Assembly (NCBI GenBank): GCA_024704765.1
Contig: JAKMXF010000306.1
Coordinates: forward strand, 360,620 to 424,619
Length of the DNA: 64,000 nt
Direction: 5' to 3'
From: Oopsacas minuta
Taxonomy: Eukaryota > Porifera > Hexactinellida > Lyssacinosida > Leucopsacidae
Shown here: in pieces, positions 22,997-35,934 of the stretch
How the letters are laid out: every line of letters begins with the position of its first letter
Numbering within the stretch: position 1 is the first letter of the stretch
The notes under the pieces: generated by a model
What the model saw: the letters and a program-made list of their open reading frames with translations, nothing else
Told to the model about the DNA's origin: nothing
The model's database searches: none
Translations under genes and position numbers: made by a program

Positions 22997-25839
22997 AAAC
23001 TACCACAAATATAACAAAAGACGTCTGAATTATTACTCCACCTTCTCCGATAAGCCATATGATAATAAATATCAAAATAGTAGACTATAGTACAATAAAG
23101 CTGTATATAACAAAAATAAAAATAAAAATAATTATGTAGAAAAGAATGGAGTTAAAGGGACTAATTAGAAAATGCAATAAAGCACACATCTGTTTATTTC
23201 AAAAGACAAAAATTCACACATGTATCAAATATAATCATTTATTCTAGGGAAGTGTACTTAAAAAAATCGACTGACATTAAAATGACATTTGAGTAAAAAC
23301 GAGACGTGATAGGGGAATTCTGATGACAGATTGAGAATCAGCATACTCAAGTTAACTAAAAAGAACCCATGGATAATAATCAGCAAACTTGACGCAGGGC
23401 AGTGTTAACTATAAGAGTATAAAATACCATTAAGACGTATATCGAGGTATTTGATCCTGATATGTATGCTAGGCCTTTGAACAGAAAATTTTCATCCTGA
23501 ATGGTAGAGCAAATACACACTCTGAATAGTTGAACAAATCTAACTCGTGGTGATGGAGATAATCCGAATTCTATCAACTAGAATCTCTGGATATTAGCTG
23601 AGTTAGTGAAAGTGATAGTTTAACCTAATATAAAGAGTTTCCAATATATTTCAAACCAAATGTTTTTGGATCAACTTAGCAATAAATATCATGATCAAAT
23701 ACCTCAATCAACGTCTGTAGAATAAATTATACATATATAGTAAATCTTTCTCTAAACACAAATATCATATAAAAGTAAAAGTAAAAATAACAGGCGACGG
23801 GGAGTGATACTGTGAAAGAAGATTTAGAGGGCCTATATGTGCATAGAATCACTAGACTCTATGTATCGAAGGATAATATTACAATTTTGTAAAAGTTGTA
23901 TTTGGGCGTTAGAGAGTTTATCTTCATCAAATTAGTTTATTAACATATCTGATGTTATTGGTTGTGGAGCTTTATGCGCTATGCATATGCAAAATTCGCC
24001 TTGCAAATTTTTCTGAGGAATTTGTGAAGCCGTTAGATAGCACTAGAGAATTTGTTAACATTGAATAACTTTTATGATTGAAGTCCGAGTTTCGTAATCA
24101 GGATTAAATTCCCAGTCGTTTAAGTACTCACATGACTATAATTTGGAAAAGTTATTCATTAGCAACATAATAAGTTATCAGGAGTGTGTCAACATTCCAT
24201 TCTCTGGTCTTATCCAGTCACTCTTGAGCGCCCCATTCTTCGACGATGCTGATTGATGGTAGCTAACTAGCAAAATTACATTTGCTTGGGTTTTTAACAT
24301 TGTTGTCAGATCAAGAACATGGAAAGCATCATGAACTTTGGGAATAAATTTAGACTTGGTTGGTTGGTTGTCATTGTTTGATGTAGTAAACCAATTCACA
24401 TACAAAATGGAAATACATTAAGTCGTGTTCCCCCATTGGGACTACAGGTTCAAAAGATACATACAAGTTTAAATATGAGAAAGTACAATAATAGAAGGAC
24501 GTATTATAAGCTATAATTTAAAAAACAACAGAAAAGAACAATATTGATACAATAAATTAGGATTTAGTCGATGCGGTACATAAACTTTTAAAATAAACCT
24601 TCTATAAAGCTCAAGACTACTAGCTTGTTTAGTATATTATGGAAGTTCATTGTATCTCTGAGCTGCATCATAAGAACATTGGACTTATCGCACGAACTAT
24701 AAACTTTGGCATGTCTTGCGTACAAACTTGGTATGAAAATGAAAGGAAGATAGAATTACCTTTAGTTTTGGAAAGAAAGGGCAAGAATTTGAAAGAAGTT
24801 GGTATGAACCATTAGTTTGTCAAAAATATGCCAAAATATGCCAAAATTTGGCATTTAATTTAAGATTTGCAAGAAGTTGACATGAATTTTGCAGTTCTGC
24901 GGCATGAATATAGCATTGACTTCGAAAGTTTGGACAAAAACTGGGCCTGGACATTACAAGTTTGCGGTAACAACATGGTATGAACTTCAAATTTGTGGCA
25001 AAACATAGTTAAATAGTCTTAATTGAATTGGATGATCGGTTGACTCAATCAGATAATTTGTTGACCAAATGGGATAGTTAAATGAAAATAATGTAGAATA
25101 TCAATAAGAATTCAGGAGACACTCAAGGACACATTGTTTCCAATACTGGACACAAACTATCCTTGAAGCGAGCAGCACAAGCGAATAAAACTTTCTTGGT
25201 ATAAATAATTAATTCAATTGCATAACATTGCAACAACTAGCAGCTCAAGAAACAATAGAATCAGTAAAATGCTAAGGGCGGGGTGTATCTTTGAGAATTT
25301 GTTAAGGAGAGCAGCTCACCAATGAAAAATTGGTGAGGAAGCATAGCTCTTCACTCCCCACTGGAGACAGGTCAGGCAACATAAATGTGATAAACTATGG
25401 TTAGGGAATATTTCGGCCAAATAAATACCTTCTGTGAGTCAGTAAGTGGTGACGTGAAACACTTGGATGTGGGTATGGTTCCGCTAGTTGCAGCAGAGTT
25501 GATAAAAATAGATACCAAAAAATCAGTTTAATGCTTCAATCGGAAAATCTTTCAGCTCCTACAATGATTATCGACGATTAATGTTCTCCAGTTGATACGA
25601 ACTCCCGAAATAGCGAAAATATTTTGATAGTCTCCTGGTGTTCGTATTAACGCTGCTCCACTGAATGTAACTTTAATTATGGAATATTAATTCTGCAATA
25701 TCTCCAGAGTTTAGCAACATTGTGTAATGTGCATTGTACATTTGATTGAAGCCTAAATTAGGAGCAAACTAAGTACCCTATGTAGATAAATATGGAGTTA
25801 GAAAATGTTAAGGGCAATAAAATCATTCAGGTATTGCGA
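22997..25839. other. Intron sequence, no gene recognised
   Basis: AT-rich with only short chance frames. A small tandem run at about 24815-24847 repeats AAAATATGCC. The 5' flank of the minus-strand repetitive gene lies at the left edge. No terminal repeats of that gene's own element could be found here. Confidence 0.45.
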
Positions 25840-26430
25840 ATCATAGGAGGAAGAATGCTTGACAAGATTGCTGATAGGCTAGATCCGAATCTATAAGGGG
25901 GACTTAAAGGCATATCTATTCCTCATGCACTCGTTGATATGGTCTACATTTGGATCCTGCGATAGAGCAAAGAGACTTCTCACGTGGTCCTATTGGACTT
26001 CGAAATGCATTCGATAATGTGGGCCACATAGTATTAATCACTAATGTAAAATCTATGGCTTCACCAATTGTATCGTTTGATGGTTATGCGCCTTTTTATT
26101 GAATAAATTTGAAGCTTCAGGGTGGGCGAGGAGTCGTCATGCTGGGTTTGTCTGAATGGGCTGTCTAACAAAGATCGTGGATGTGGCACCTTGGATGGTA
26201 CAATCCATGGCCATGGCTGAGTTGGCGAAGATACAGTCGATCCAAAGGAGAGCAATAAAAATAATTGAAGCAATATTGTGTTATGATAAGGAATATGATA
26301 ATAACAAGCCAAGATCAAACGACCTAGGAAGGAGAAATTGGCAAGAAAGTTCGTTCCTGCGTTCAAGTTCACACCAAACAAATTACACCCCTTGCAACCC
26401 GAATCGGTTTAAGAAGTCTTTGTAACCTAT
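25840..26430 (+). mobile_element. LINE (CR1/L2-like) reverse transcriptase remnant
   Basis: Broken plus-strand pieces read ADRLDP, GGLKGISIPHALVDMV, SHVVLLDFE with AFDNVGH in the next frame, and WLCAFLLN. This is the order of reverse transcriptase blocks around the LDFxKAFD motif. After a gap comes ELAKIQSIQRRAIKIIEA, the conserved post-RT 'IQxRAxKII' region, followed by RR and basic residues. The middle including the YxDD active site is missing. Frames change several times. The region is a truncated, internally deleted LINE copy; family assignment beyond CR1/L2/jockey-like is not possible by eye. Confidence 0.65.
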
Positions 26431-28682
26431 GGGCAATACAACTTTCAATCCTCTAATCGATATCTCACCAGATTTTGCCTGAAGTTGATGACTAGAAGAT
26501 CTGGTGAGTTTCCTAAACTGATGATATGAAAAACAGATGAGATGCCTGAAGTAGATGAATGGAGAATACTGATGTCACTAGGTTATCTTGATTGCATTTT
26601 TGTAGATGTAATTGTTGTATCATTGTATATATTTATTAATTGCACTTCCTGCAATCTCGTTAATAACAGCCTGATCAGGTAGCTAGCATGTGTCCGCAAT
26701 ACATATCGTATGAGTGACAACCCTCCAAGTGATTGAGACTAGGTTGACATATGTTTGTATTTATTATGGTTAACAATATTTTGTGATGGCGATAGAGCTT
26801 TAGTGTTACAAATTAAACTTATCACTTTTTCCCCTACAATAGTGCTTTGTAATAAATTAAACTCTCGTTTACTAAATACAGTATGCAATATGCATGTCCA
26901 AGCAATCTCTGTAAATAGGTGATTAGGAGAACAATATTCATCAGGATAATCAGCAGAAACTTCTATATTATTAAACAATAAGGGCTGGAGTGTTAGATAC
27001 GTAGGAAAAGGAAAAATACCACGTTTTAACGAATTATGGCACCGCTTTTCCCCAAATATCAAAACCTTTCTGAAAAAGTTGTTCTTGGTTTCAATGAACA
27101 AAATTTAAGCATGGGAAACAATATATTTGATTCATAGAAAAAGTAGCAATCCAAGGGTAGATATCATACCAACCAGTCTGAAAACTACTACACTTGTGAT
27201 TTGTTTATTGTATTATCAAATATCGCGTGGGGCACGAGAGGAGAATAGGCTGGGCAGAACCAGTATCCGTAGGAATTTGTGAATACAAGGATGGAATTTT
27301 ATTAGGGTCAGTTAATTTGGATACTCCCAAGGATGCTTGATTCCATTTGAATTGATACATACACACTTGCCTAACCGAATTTTCATCAAGAGAGGAGTCT
27401 TCAGAGGATCTCTGACTAATTACCAGGGCGTAAGTAGCATTTAGGCAGATGAGGCAACTGCCTAATCCCTTATTGTATTTGCCATTCTAATGTGGCAAAT
27501 ATTCATCTTTGACTCCTCCCTCTAGAATCTCTAGCTACGCCCCAGATTTAGAGAGAGGTTGTCAATAGTAGTCAGAGATATAAAGACGTTGAAGTGAATA
27601 TTATAAAATAAATTGTGATTGAAATTGCTATATAAAAGATATAAAATGTATATACTATTGACAAATAATTTTCAAATATCCTAGAGAAGCCCATGAAATG
27701 TTGCGGAGCACGCACTTCCCAAACCTCCCCTGTAGATCCGTGCCTGGAAGTCACAAAATCTAGAATTTTATCTTTTTGGGTATTGCATGATGTTTGCAAT
27801 ACTGCAACACGAACAACTTTTCAATTTGATCATTCTGCATAAAGAGATTATGTAATAATTATTAATATTAAACTTGCTATAATGAGCTAAATTTAGTGGT
27901 TCATCTTTATGGGTATCATCACTTCATATATCTAAATGAATGCTTCACGCATGTCTGTCTCTACGACATCACAAGGGCTCAAATAAGTCCGAAAAACGGT
28001 TTAGATTCTGAGCAAAAATGAAAGTCTGAAATAGTTCCTAATAGTATAAAATGTGGGAAGAGACTTAAATCACATTAAGAGAAAATTAACTGCGGCAATA
28101 GAAACGGCCATGAATATATAAGAATCAACAAATGAATATATATATATAAATATTCAGGTTTGGAAGCCCATTCTTAACGCTTTTAAAAGGAGATGTGGCC
28201 GTGTGTTGTACTAAATATACAATTAATACAAAGTACAATCGAAACCATAAATTTCAAACGTTTGCAATATATCCTTGACCTGCAAACCTACTATATTATA
28301 ATTAAAATAATAGATAAATATAAAATGTGAAACCAAAATTACCTTGAAGGCTTTGTTATTTTCAACCAATTTGTACATACTGAACTTGCTAGTGAATACT
28401 CATTTAATATTTTTGTAGTCAACTCAAGACGAATAATTTCATCAGGAAATATTCTATATTTTGGTATTCAATGTCCTCCTTGTTGGAATATCCAGAGCCT
28501 ACTATAGATAAGGTCTGACATAACAGAAAAAGGATGCGTGACCCGACGAAACAAATTCCACATGATATCGATATTGTAAAAACGGTGCATTTCTTCAGAA
28601 GGAAATATTGCATAATTGTAAAACATCAAATGTATAACCATTAATTGGTGAAAATTTCAGAAATGTATAAAAGTTGTGTCTA
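26431..28682. other. Intron sequence with one unassigned open frame
   Basis: A minus-strand frame at 26739-27101 (120 codons) is the only notable item: it contains SADYPDEYCSPNHLFTEIAWTC, which looks protein-like, but I recognise no family and find no clean splice sites. It might be an exon remnant or transposon debris. The rest, including an AT-microsatellite near 28135-28155, shows nothing supportable. Confidence 0.3.
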
Positions 28683-29993
28683 GTAAGCATGTATTTAGTA
28701 TTAATCACTCCAAAGGTTTATGGTATGCAGACAATTGAATGCCTCATTATTACTATACTTTAGTGACCCACATTTCTACTCCTGATCAAAACAATATTAT
28801 TTAGTTAGATCTATCTTTGTATTAGTCACATATATAATCCCATTGCTCATTTTTACTATTGAGTTTTCATGACTTCTTACTCAAACTCTTCCGAAATTGA
28901 ACAACGAACTTATATAAAATTTCGTACGCTACGTGAAATCCTATCGAAGTATATCCATGAATTCCTGGTTACTGTCTCTAGAGATGAGGCACTTTCCTAT
29001 TCTACCGTTAGGAGATGGGTTAACCTCTTCAGGAGTGGAACGTCTTCTGTCGTAGATGCCCCTCGTTCTGGAGCCCCGAAATTGTTGACGAATGAAGGTA
29101 AAAGGTCAGAGGTGACAAAATTGGTAGAGTACTACCCTGGCTCTTCTGTTTAAGAAATTACTAGCTATGCGAACATCTCAACGGGAAGTGCTCATAAAAT
29201 TCTTACGACTTAATTAGAGTTGAGAAATGTTTCAAGTACGATAGCTACCACATTCCTTAACATTTAAACTGGAGGAGGATAGAGTCAAAATGTACGAAAG
29301 AAACCTAGAAATTTACAAACGAGTCGATCCCAGGAGATTATTTGAAATTGTGACAGGAGATGATTTAAAGTGGATACCACTCAGTCCACCAAATAGAATG
29401 CAGGGAAGGTTGGCTCAAGAAAGGAGAGGTACGCCCAGGCTTCTGTGATTTCTCTATTGTATAGTTCTCTATGACTTCTCTATGCATAGTTTCGATGCCT
29501 TAGGTCCAGTAGCTCAGATACCTATGTCAAAAGGCCAGACACTTACTGGAACATTTACAGCGAAGTAGTATCACCAGAAGTTAAAAAGTATTATACCAAA
29601 CGTCGTCCAAAAGCAAGCACTCATGGATTGAAGATTCTTCACGATAATGCCCCGCCGCATAAAAGTTGGCTGTTAGACAAAAAATTAAAGATATGGGGAT
29701 GGAAGAGGTCCTACACCCTCCACACTTACCAAAAATAGTGCCATGTGATTTTTGGTGGTTCGCAAGTTGAAAGATCACATTTCTGGGCATGACTTTAGGG
29801 ATAGAGTCTGCTTCGGACGAGCTATTGTCATTATCTTAATAACATACCTAAAGAAGGTGCAAGATGACATTTGAAAATTGGAATAAGCGATTGAATTCAG
29901 TTGTCGACTACTATCTCGAACATTATCAATAAAAGTAGGAATTTTTAAACAGCTATTTCTTATGGATAGTGATTAGTATTTATTGAATGCCAC
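28683..29993 (+). mobile_element. Degraded mariner element
   Basis: The transposase starts at 28869 (MTSYSNSSEIEQRTYIKFR), with YSTVRRWVNLFRSG and PRSGAPK. It then breaks at a stop near 29153. Later pieces read DPRRLFEIVTGDD (first catalytic region, altered to GDDLKW), LHDNAPPHKS (second Asp, near 29640) and a decayed third region near 29740. The tail is YYLEHYQ. The right end GTGATTAGTATTTATTGAATGCCAC is followed by TA; a diverged counterpart (GTATTTAGTATTAATCAC) lies near 28690, preceded by TA. The ends are thus plausible but not perfect. Many stops and indels mark it as an old copy. Confidence 0.72.
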
Positions 29994-30457
29994 TATATAA
30001 TTCTTGGATAAGTTGTAGAGCGATAAATATTGCATTTTTTATTTCCAAGAAATACAAGACATGATCTATAGATAAATTCGTACAGGATGTAACATTCTCG
30101 ATATTAACCTTGGCAAGTGTTGAGTTACAAAAAAGACCGGGTATGAAACTTTGTTCATGAATATCCGATTAAAGCTCGATACACAGTGGTTTGGGGCATG
30201 GAATAGGGCAAAATTACATAGTCATGGAAATACGTTTTTGTACTTCGAATATATATGTCAACCATTACTTACATATTATGCAATCCAAAGTAATAATTCA
30301 GATTGAATGCCTACAGAGCATAACTGTCTTGGCAAAGTTGGAGGAATTTTCAGTATGAAAAATGAATTATTGCGGTTTTGAAATATTAATTATTTTCTAA
30401 TCTGGCAAGCTATATATATTTTACTGATTAAAGAAATTACTTTTCAACAGCCCTACT
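29994..30457. other. Intron sequence, nothing recognised
   Basis: Short AT-rich spacer between two mariners; no gene seen. It may hold decayed remains of the hAT fragment seen on the other side of the next mariner. Confidence 0.4.
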
Positions 30458-31777
30458 AGGGCGTTCAGTAAGTCTTGCGGGTGATATCATAGAATATGAT
30501 CCAAACATTATACACACTAATTCACTATATTATGTATTCAAAGTAATCCCCTCCTGCAGATACACAAAGTTTTAACCTTTCCACCCTAGTAGACACATTT
30601 CTGTACTCTTCTTCGGGAATGGATTTGAAGTACTCATATAGGCCCGTTCGAGTGCTTTGAATGTGTTAAAATCTTTACCTTGAAGGTAGATTTTAAGCTT
30701 AGGGAATAGCCAAAAATCACACAGTGCAAGGATCTGGAGAGTAAAGTGGATGGGGAAGTAATTCTAACCCTTCTACATCCAAGAAACTTTTGGTAAGCTT
30801 AGCTGTATGGGAACTGGCGTTATCAATTAATATCTACATTCCTCGAGTTCCGGTTTTCGGGCGGTACTTTTCTATATTTTTTATCAAATTTGGAAGCACT
30901 TGCTCTGTAAAGAAAGAAGCAGTAACAGCCATGCCACTCTCACAAGGTAATTGCAAGACAATTCCATGACTACTGAAGAAGATGGTATACAAAATCTTAG
31001 GTTTTCTGAAGTCGGGCCTAAGAATTTTCGCCTGTTGTTCGTCGCCCCTCACCCATGATCGCTTCTTATACTTGCTATATGGTGTTGAATAGTACACCCA
31101 CGTCCCCTCACCACTAATAATCTTTGTTAGGCGTCTAGAATCGCAGTTCTCATAAGTTTCCAAGAGTTTCTTGGCAGTATTCAGTCATGCCAACCTTTGA
31201 TTCTCACTGAGCTTTTGCGGGACCCATTTCCTATAAATCGATCGGTAGCCAAGCTCAGTCGTCAGAAATGCATAAATGGCTCCAGATGAAATCTCCATAC
31301 TTTGTTCTAACTGATTGACAGTAATGCACTTGCCTTTCATGGCCATACTTTCAATGAGTGCGATATTCTCTGAAGTGGTGGCGGATACCGGTCTTCCAGA
31401 TCGAGGCAAATCTGTGACATCAGCATCACCAGATCTAAAACTGGCAGCCCATCGCTCTACAGTAGATCTGGACGCACAATATCTCCTGTAACTCGCTGAA
31501 GATCTGTACGGGCTGGATCTTGAGTATTGTGCGAAATTCTATGTAAGCTCGCCATTTGAGGTTGAAATTATCATCCTTTGAAGCCATAAATTCAACAGTG
31601 GGTATAAATTCACTATACGTACTAACTCAAAAATTCGTAATTTGTATTGAATAAGGTTGAAACTTTCAGTACGTATATGGAGTTTAACTATATGGGCTTA
31701 TAATATATGAAAGTTAGATATATTACTTGACTAATTCCTAAGATATATCATGACCCGCAAGACTTATTGAACGCCCT
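30458..31777 (-). mobile_element. Mariner element, copy 2 of the near-identical pair, defective
   Basis: On the minus strand it matches the mariner at 11521-12844 almost base for base. It has the same terminal repeats, the same frameshift before RSTVERW, the same GEGTW in place of GDETW, and the same broken frame around CDFWLFPKL. Private differences include a stop (TGA for CGA) after QRLA at 31186, Phe for Ile in the helix region, and Met/Leu differences. Shared lesions show that both copies descend from an already defective parent. The left border at 31777 abuts a hAT-like fragment that it probably interrupted. Confidence 0.93.
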
Positions 31778-31950
31778 GATAATTGTTGGAAATGAAACAA
31801 ACTTATCAAATATGTGCATTTGTATTCTGCAAGACAAATTTTGTTCGCGGACAATGTTTGCGCCTGGTTTTGATGCCTGCGACGCAATCCCCAGACTATT
31901 CGCGATTTCATCACAAACATCAGTAGCTTTATGGAAAGATTTCCACAAAT
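31778..31950 (-). mobile_element. hAT-like transposase fragment
   Basis: The minus-strand frame reads ATDVCDEIANSLGIASQAS, then IFDKFVSFPTII, where the mariner begins. This resembles the hAT region with 'A..LA..LGI..S.PR...RQ..R' followed by 'FLDxFIS'. It is short and decayed; no continuation was recognised beyond the mariner. Confidence 0.4.
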
Positions 31951-32971
31951 ATATTTGAAAACTTAATAGATTACACTGCGTAACACAATCTTTGTTTGCT
32001 CCAATTTTTGATGTCTCCTTATGTTTTTTGGATCGCTGAATTCAATAATCGTGTTAGTTTTTCCATATCACCAATGCTTTTTGACGTATTTACACTTTCT
32101 GCATTTTCCGAACAAGTTGTGTTATTCATATATGCAAATTTACCTACAGCTCTTGTAATAGATTTAAACACGTAATGATGTGTTGATAAGTGAATTTGAA
32201 CATGAAAATCAAAACCAAACAGTACATTACTGATTACAAATCCTAAAGAAAAAAAATGCACTCATGTTAGAGAGTTAAAATATTTCAAAAGTGAACTATT
32301 GAACGAGCTTTTCTTTTCTGACGAGAAATGTCTTCCCTTATCAAAAACCACATGTAATCCCCCATCATTGCACTGTCCCAGCGGCCTCCCGCATATTAAT
32401 TATTACGTCATATCATTTCGTCCAATTATCCAAAATGCCAGTTAGCCAAGTATTGTATCGGACAGACAATTCAAATATATTATTTAAAAACAGAAAATTG
32501 ATACAAAAGTTACCCTCGGTATAGGCAAATTATTAATACGGTTTCTCGTATATTAATTATGACATCATACACAGTTTACTTATGCAAATCCAGTTTAGCC
32601 AATATATTTTCAAATTATCTCATTAAACATAATTAAACACATGAAATCAATTAGAATAATCATTTAGGTCAGTAGGGCAGTATTTTGAGATCAATTTCAT
32701 TACTAACGAAGCGATTGAATATATGTTGAAAAGCAAAAGTGAAACATTTGCTAATTTTCAAAATCACGGAAGGGATCATGTTTGTAAAATGAGGCTAGAA
32801 AATAATTTTCTTGCCTAGACATTGGATTGGTTCTGTTTAACAGAATCCTCTCTCTATTCTGACAACTATATCGAATAGAAAGGTATCCATAATCAATAAA
32901 TCTTTCCAATCATATTCAGTCTCGTAAATTGTCCTGGAAAAATTTTTCGCGAAAATTTTCTCTGAAATTCC
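31951..32971. other. Intron sequence, nothing recognised
   Basis: AT-rich, only short chance frames. The upstream part of the preceding hAT fragment may be dissolved in it. Confidence 0.4.
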
Positions 32972-32979
32972 TAACATAT

Positions 32980-35223
32980 CAGAGTTGGCAGGTTTTGTCC
33001 ATGTGGTAAAAACCGTCCTGTCCAAAACCTCCTGACTGGATAAAACTGGTCAAAACTGGTCAAAACCTAATTTTATTACTAGTGCATGTTACTTGTATAT
33101 TTTATATGCTGAATAAATACTTGTTGATAGTAAGAAAAATATAACAATACATTAATGTTTAATTCACCTATATTCGTTACCACTCTAATTCTTGGCATCT
33201 TCTCAATTCTCTATAACAAACTACTAATTTGCTCGCTTTATCGATTCCCAATCTGTTCCATAGTTCTGTTTGAATTAAACCAAAATTCGAGAAAATCCTT
33301 CAATACTTGCGGAACTTGACGGTAGGATTAATAAGTTGATAGCTAAATCACAAAACTCATCAGCTACTAAGTTTTTCGATTTTTTAATGGCCTTCCACCA
33401 AGTTACTGGATTTAATGCATCTGTGCATTCAAATATAGATGCGGGAAATGGTGGTTCTTTTGCCTGAAACTGATAAAGTTGCGGCAAAAGAGAAGCATTT
33501 AGTTGAATAAGCAAACCCCTCGCTTCTTCTTGTTGTTCACATGAAAGCCTCTGCCCCATGTACTTCGGATTGATCATGTTGGCTAGGAAGTGAGTAGGTG
33601 TGGTTGCTTGTTTGAATCGTTTCTGAATTTTGCCTAGGTGACTTGTCAGCTCGTCTAACTGGATTAATTTCATCCACTCTTCGCAAGAACCTGCAACGTT
33701 AGACTTTTCCCCTTGTAACTTGTCCAATGATGTTGCAATCGGTTTGAGTTGGTCATAAAGATTTTTAGCCCCACGATAAAGGCCAACGTTGTTGATTTGA
33801 TTTGCAATAGACAAGTCGATAACATCTTCATGTTGTGCCAGAATGTTCAAAAGGAAAGGCCTATTTGTCAGGTATGTCTTGTTACACTGCAATTGACTAT
33901 TCCACCGTGTCACGACTGGTAATTGAGGTTTAAGGGATCCCTTTGTGCAGATAGGAGGGCTCCAGGATTGTGATGGTTGCGAAAATATTTATTTATCTCT
34001 GTAATATGAGAAATAATTTGGGAAGGGGTGATATCCTTCTCCAACAGGTTCAATAAATGCGATGCACAGCCGTATACTGAAAGTGAGCTGTCAAGCAATT
34101 TCAACTTTGAGCGCATTGACTGCATTTTTTGTTCATTGTCAGTAACGACAGCAACAACTTTACACCCAAATTTATCAGTTGCTTCTTTGGACGCTTCAAT
34201 AGCTAAAGAATTACAATAAGTAGCAGTTTTCTTATTTGATCCAGTGTCAACAGAATTCAGAAAATAAGATCTTTCTCCTGAATGTACACAATAGGCAATT
34301 ACTGGGAATTGTGTATGTCACTCCATCCATCCTGTACTAGAGTAACATCCTTCCCTTCCAGAGCTGAAGCAGTCATGGTGGTTACTTCATTAAATGTCTT
34401 GTCAAGAAGACCTCCAGCTAGACTTTTCCTTGTAGGAGGTGTATAACCAGGTCTAAGTATAGAAATTGTCTTTTTGAATACGTCATTCTCAGCGAGGTTA
34501 AAAGGAAGATTACAAGCATAAAATAAGCGAGCAATTTGATTGTCGAGAATTTCTTTCTGGTGAGAGCTGGTCTTTATTGTGAAATCATTCAACTTGGATT
34601 GAATGATCTTATGACATACACATTTTTCTGGTGGTATAGTTGTGTCACCACTGTTAAAAGGTACTAATATTTCAGGAAGGTCGTCTTTAGGAAAATTATT
34701 TTTGAGTTGGCTTTGAGAGCATTTTTCAAGATGAGTTCTAAGCTTCCCAGCCTTTGCACTGATCATAGCACTACATTTTATACACTTCGCTCGTATTTTT
34801 CCACCATCTTCAACTTTGATGAAAAATTTGCATACTGAATCAATGGGCCTTCCTCCTTGTGCCATTTCAAACTGGTCAATTTATGTAAGTAAGATATACA
34901 ATCTGCACGATAGTAGTCAATTTCTATAATATCACAAATGCTTTGGATAATTATAACCGTTTAGAAAGTATATATATACGAATACATTATTAGTATATTA
35001 ATTGGTTGAAACCACACATTTTATGATCACTTTACTGTTTCATTATAAGCCAGTGTCAATAGTATATTCCCAAAGCAAAATAAGATATCAACAAGTAATA
35101 TAGGTATTCTTATTATTGAAGGGTATAGAATTGACCAGTATTGCCCGGTTTTGGCCGGTAAAAACTGGGTTTTTTCCACTGTCTGTCCAAAACCAGTTTT
35201 GGACAGGGCAAAACCCAACCCTG
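32980..35223 (-). mobile_element. hAT element with 8-bp target duplication
   Basis: The ends are CAGAGTTGG on the left and, read from the right, CAGGGTTGGG; both are typical CAG starts. They are flanked by identical 8-bp TAACATAT at 32972-32979 and 35224-35231, the duplication length of hAT. Near both ends lie repeats of CAAAACTGGT or TGTCCAAAACC, likely subterminal transposase-binding sites. The 2,244-bp body carries one transposase gene on the minus strand (33177-34865). Confidence 0.92.
33177..34865 (-). pseudogene. hAT transposase (BED finger, DUF659-like), frameshifted
   Basis: ATG at 34865 (MAQGGRPIDSVCKFF). A BED-type finger reads CIKCSAMISAKAGKLRTHLEKC (about residues 33-54). The RNase H-like part follows: LVQDGWSDIHN (Asp), VVTDNEQKM (second Asp), YGCASHLLNLL, NKYFRNHH. 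Next come TRWNSQL and the long helical insertion, and a C-terminal dimerisation region with LLILPSSSASIEGFSRI and NRLGIDKASKLV. Single-base shifts near 34305, 33915 and 33278 break it into four pieces; otherwise it is full length. It sits inside the Shark-type kinase intron in the same orientation as the kinase gene. hAT enzymes cut and paste in the nucleus. Confidence 0.87.
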
Positions 35224-35231
35224 TAACATAT

Positions 35232-35934
35232 TTATTACATTCTTCGAAAGGCTCCTCTGAAAGACACTTAAAGGCATTATCATTGTCAGATATTAAATCA
35301 ACAGTATGGACCAAGAACGTAGGTAAAGTCGGTGGCTTTCAAGCCATGTTTGAACATGATCATTATGTTTAGCGATAGTGAAACCAATTAATTAATAAAA
35401 TGTATGGGTGAACTTCACATAAAAACCTAATTTTGAAACACATATCGAAACACATCGAAAAATTCATCCTGTATAATTGTTCCAACCGCCACAAAATTAT
35501 GCTCTACAAGCTGAGCAATGTACTCAACTTATGGTGAGCAATTCTGCTAAACTCTTAGCTTCATGAGAAAGAGCGTTCAAAATTACTCAAAGTGATGAAA
35601 TTCAATCCATTGAATCACTAAAACTGTATATCCAAATGTGCAGATAAAAATTGGAATATTTGATTATTCCATAGTAAAAACATATATTGAAGTATGCGCT
35701 GTTTCGTCAACCTCAAAATTGAGAAATATTGGCTACTTTCAAAGTACAAAACCCCTGTAGATATAAAAGTATGCAGATTCAGGATAAAACTCATTTATGA
35801 ATTTCAGATAGAAACTTTTGACCGATTACCCCCGTTAAACCACTTTGCCTTGATTGTTCCTGATGGCGCAGAATATTTTTCCCCAGCAACAAATTAAATT
35901 TGAAAAACAGTAAAAGAAGAGTCTATAAACTTAC
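35232..35934. other. Intron sequence at the 5' splice side, nothing recognised
   Basis: Between the hAT element and the kinase donor site. A plus-strand frame at 35694-35897 has no recognisable domain. Confidence 0.45.

Larger units (their letters stand above)
2378..35934 (-). other. 33.6-kb intron of the Shark-type kinase gene
   Basis: In gene orientation the intron begins with GTAAGT after GCA (35935) and ends in ...gcactttag before GTG (2377). Removing it joins GSGEFGA to VYSGKF, giving an uninterrupted glycine loop in phase 0, so the boundaries are strongly supported. The 33,557 bases are mostly transposons on both strands. No other confidently identified host exon lies within it. Confidence 0.88.
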
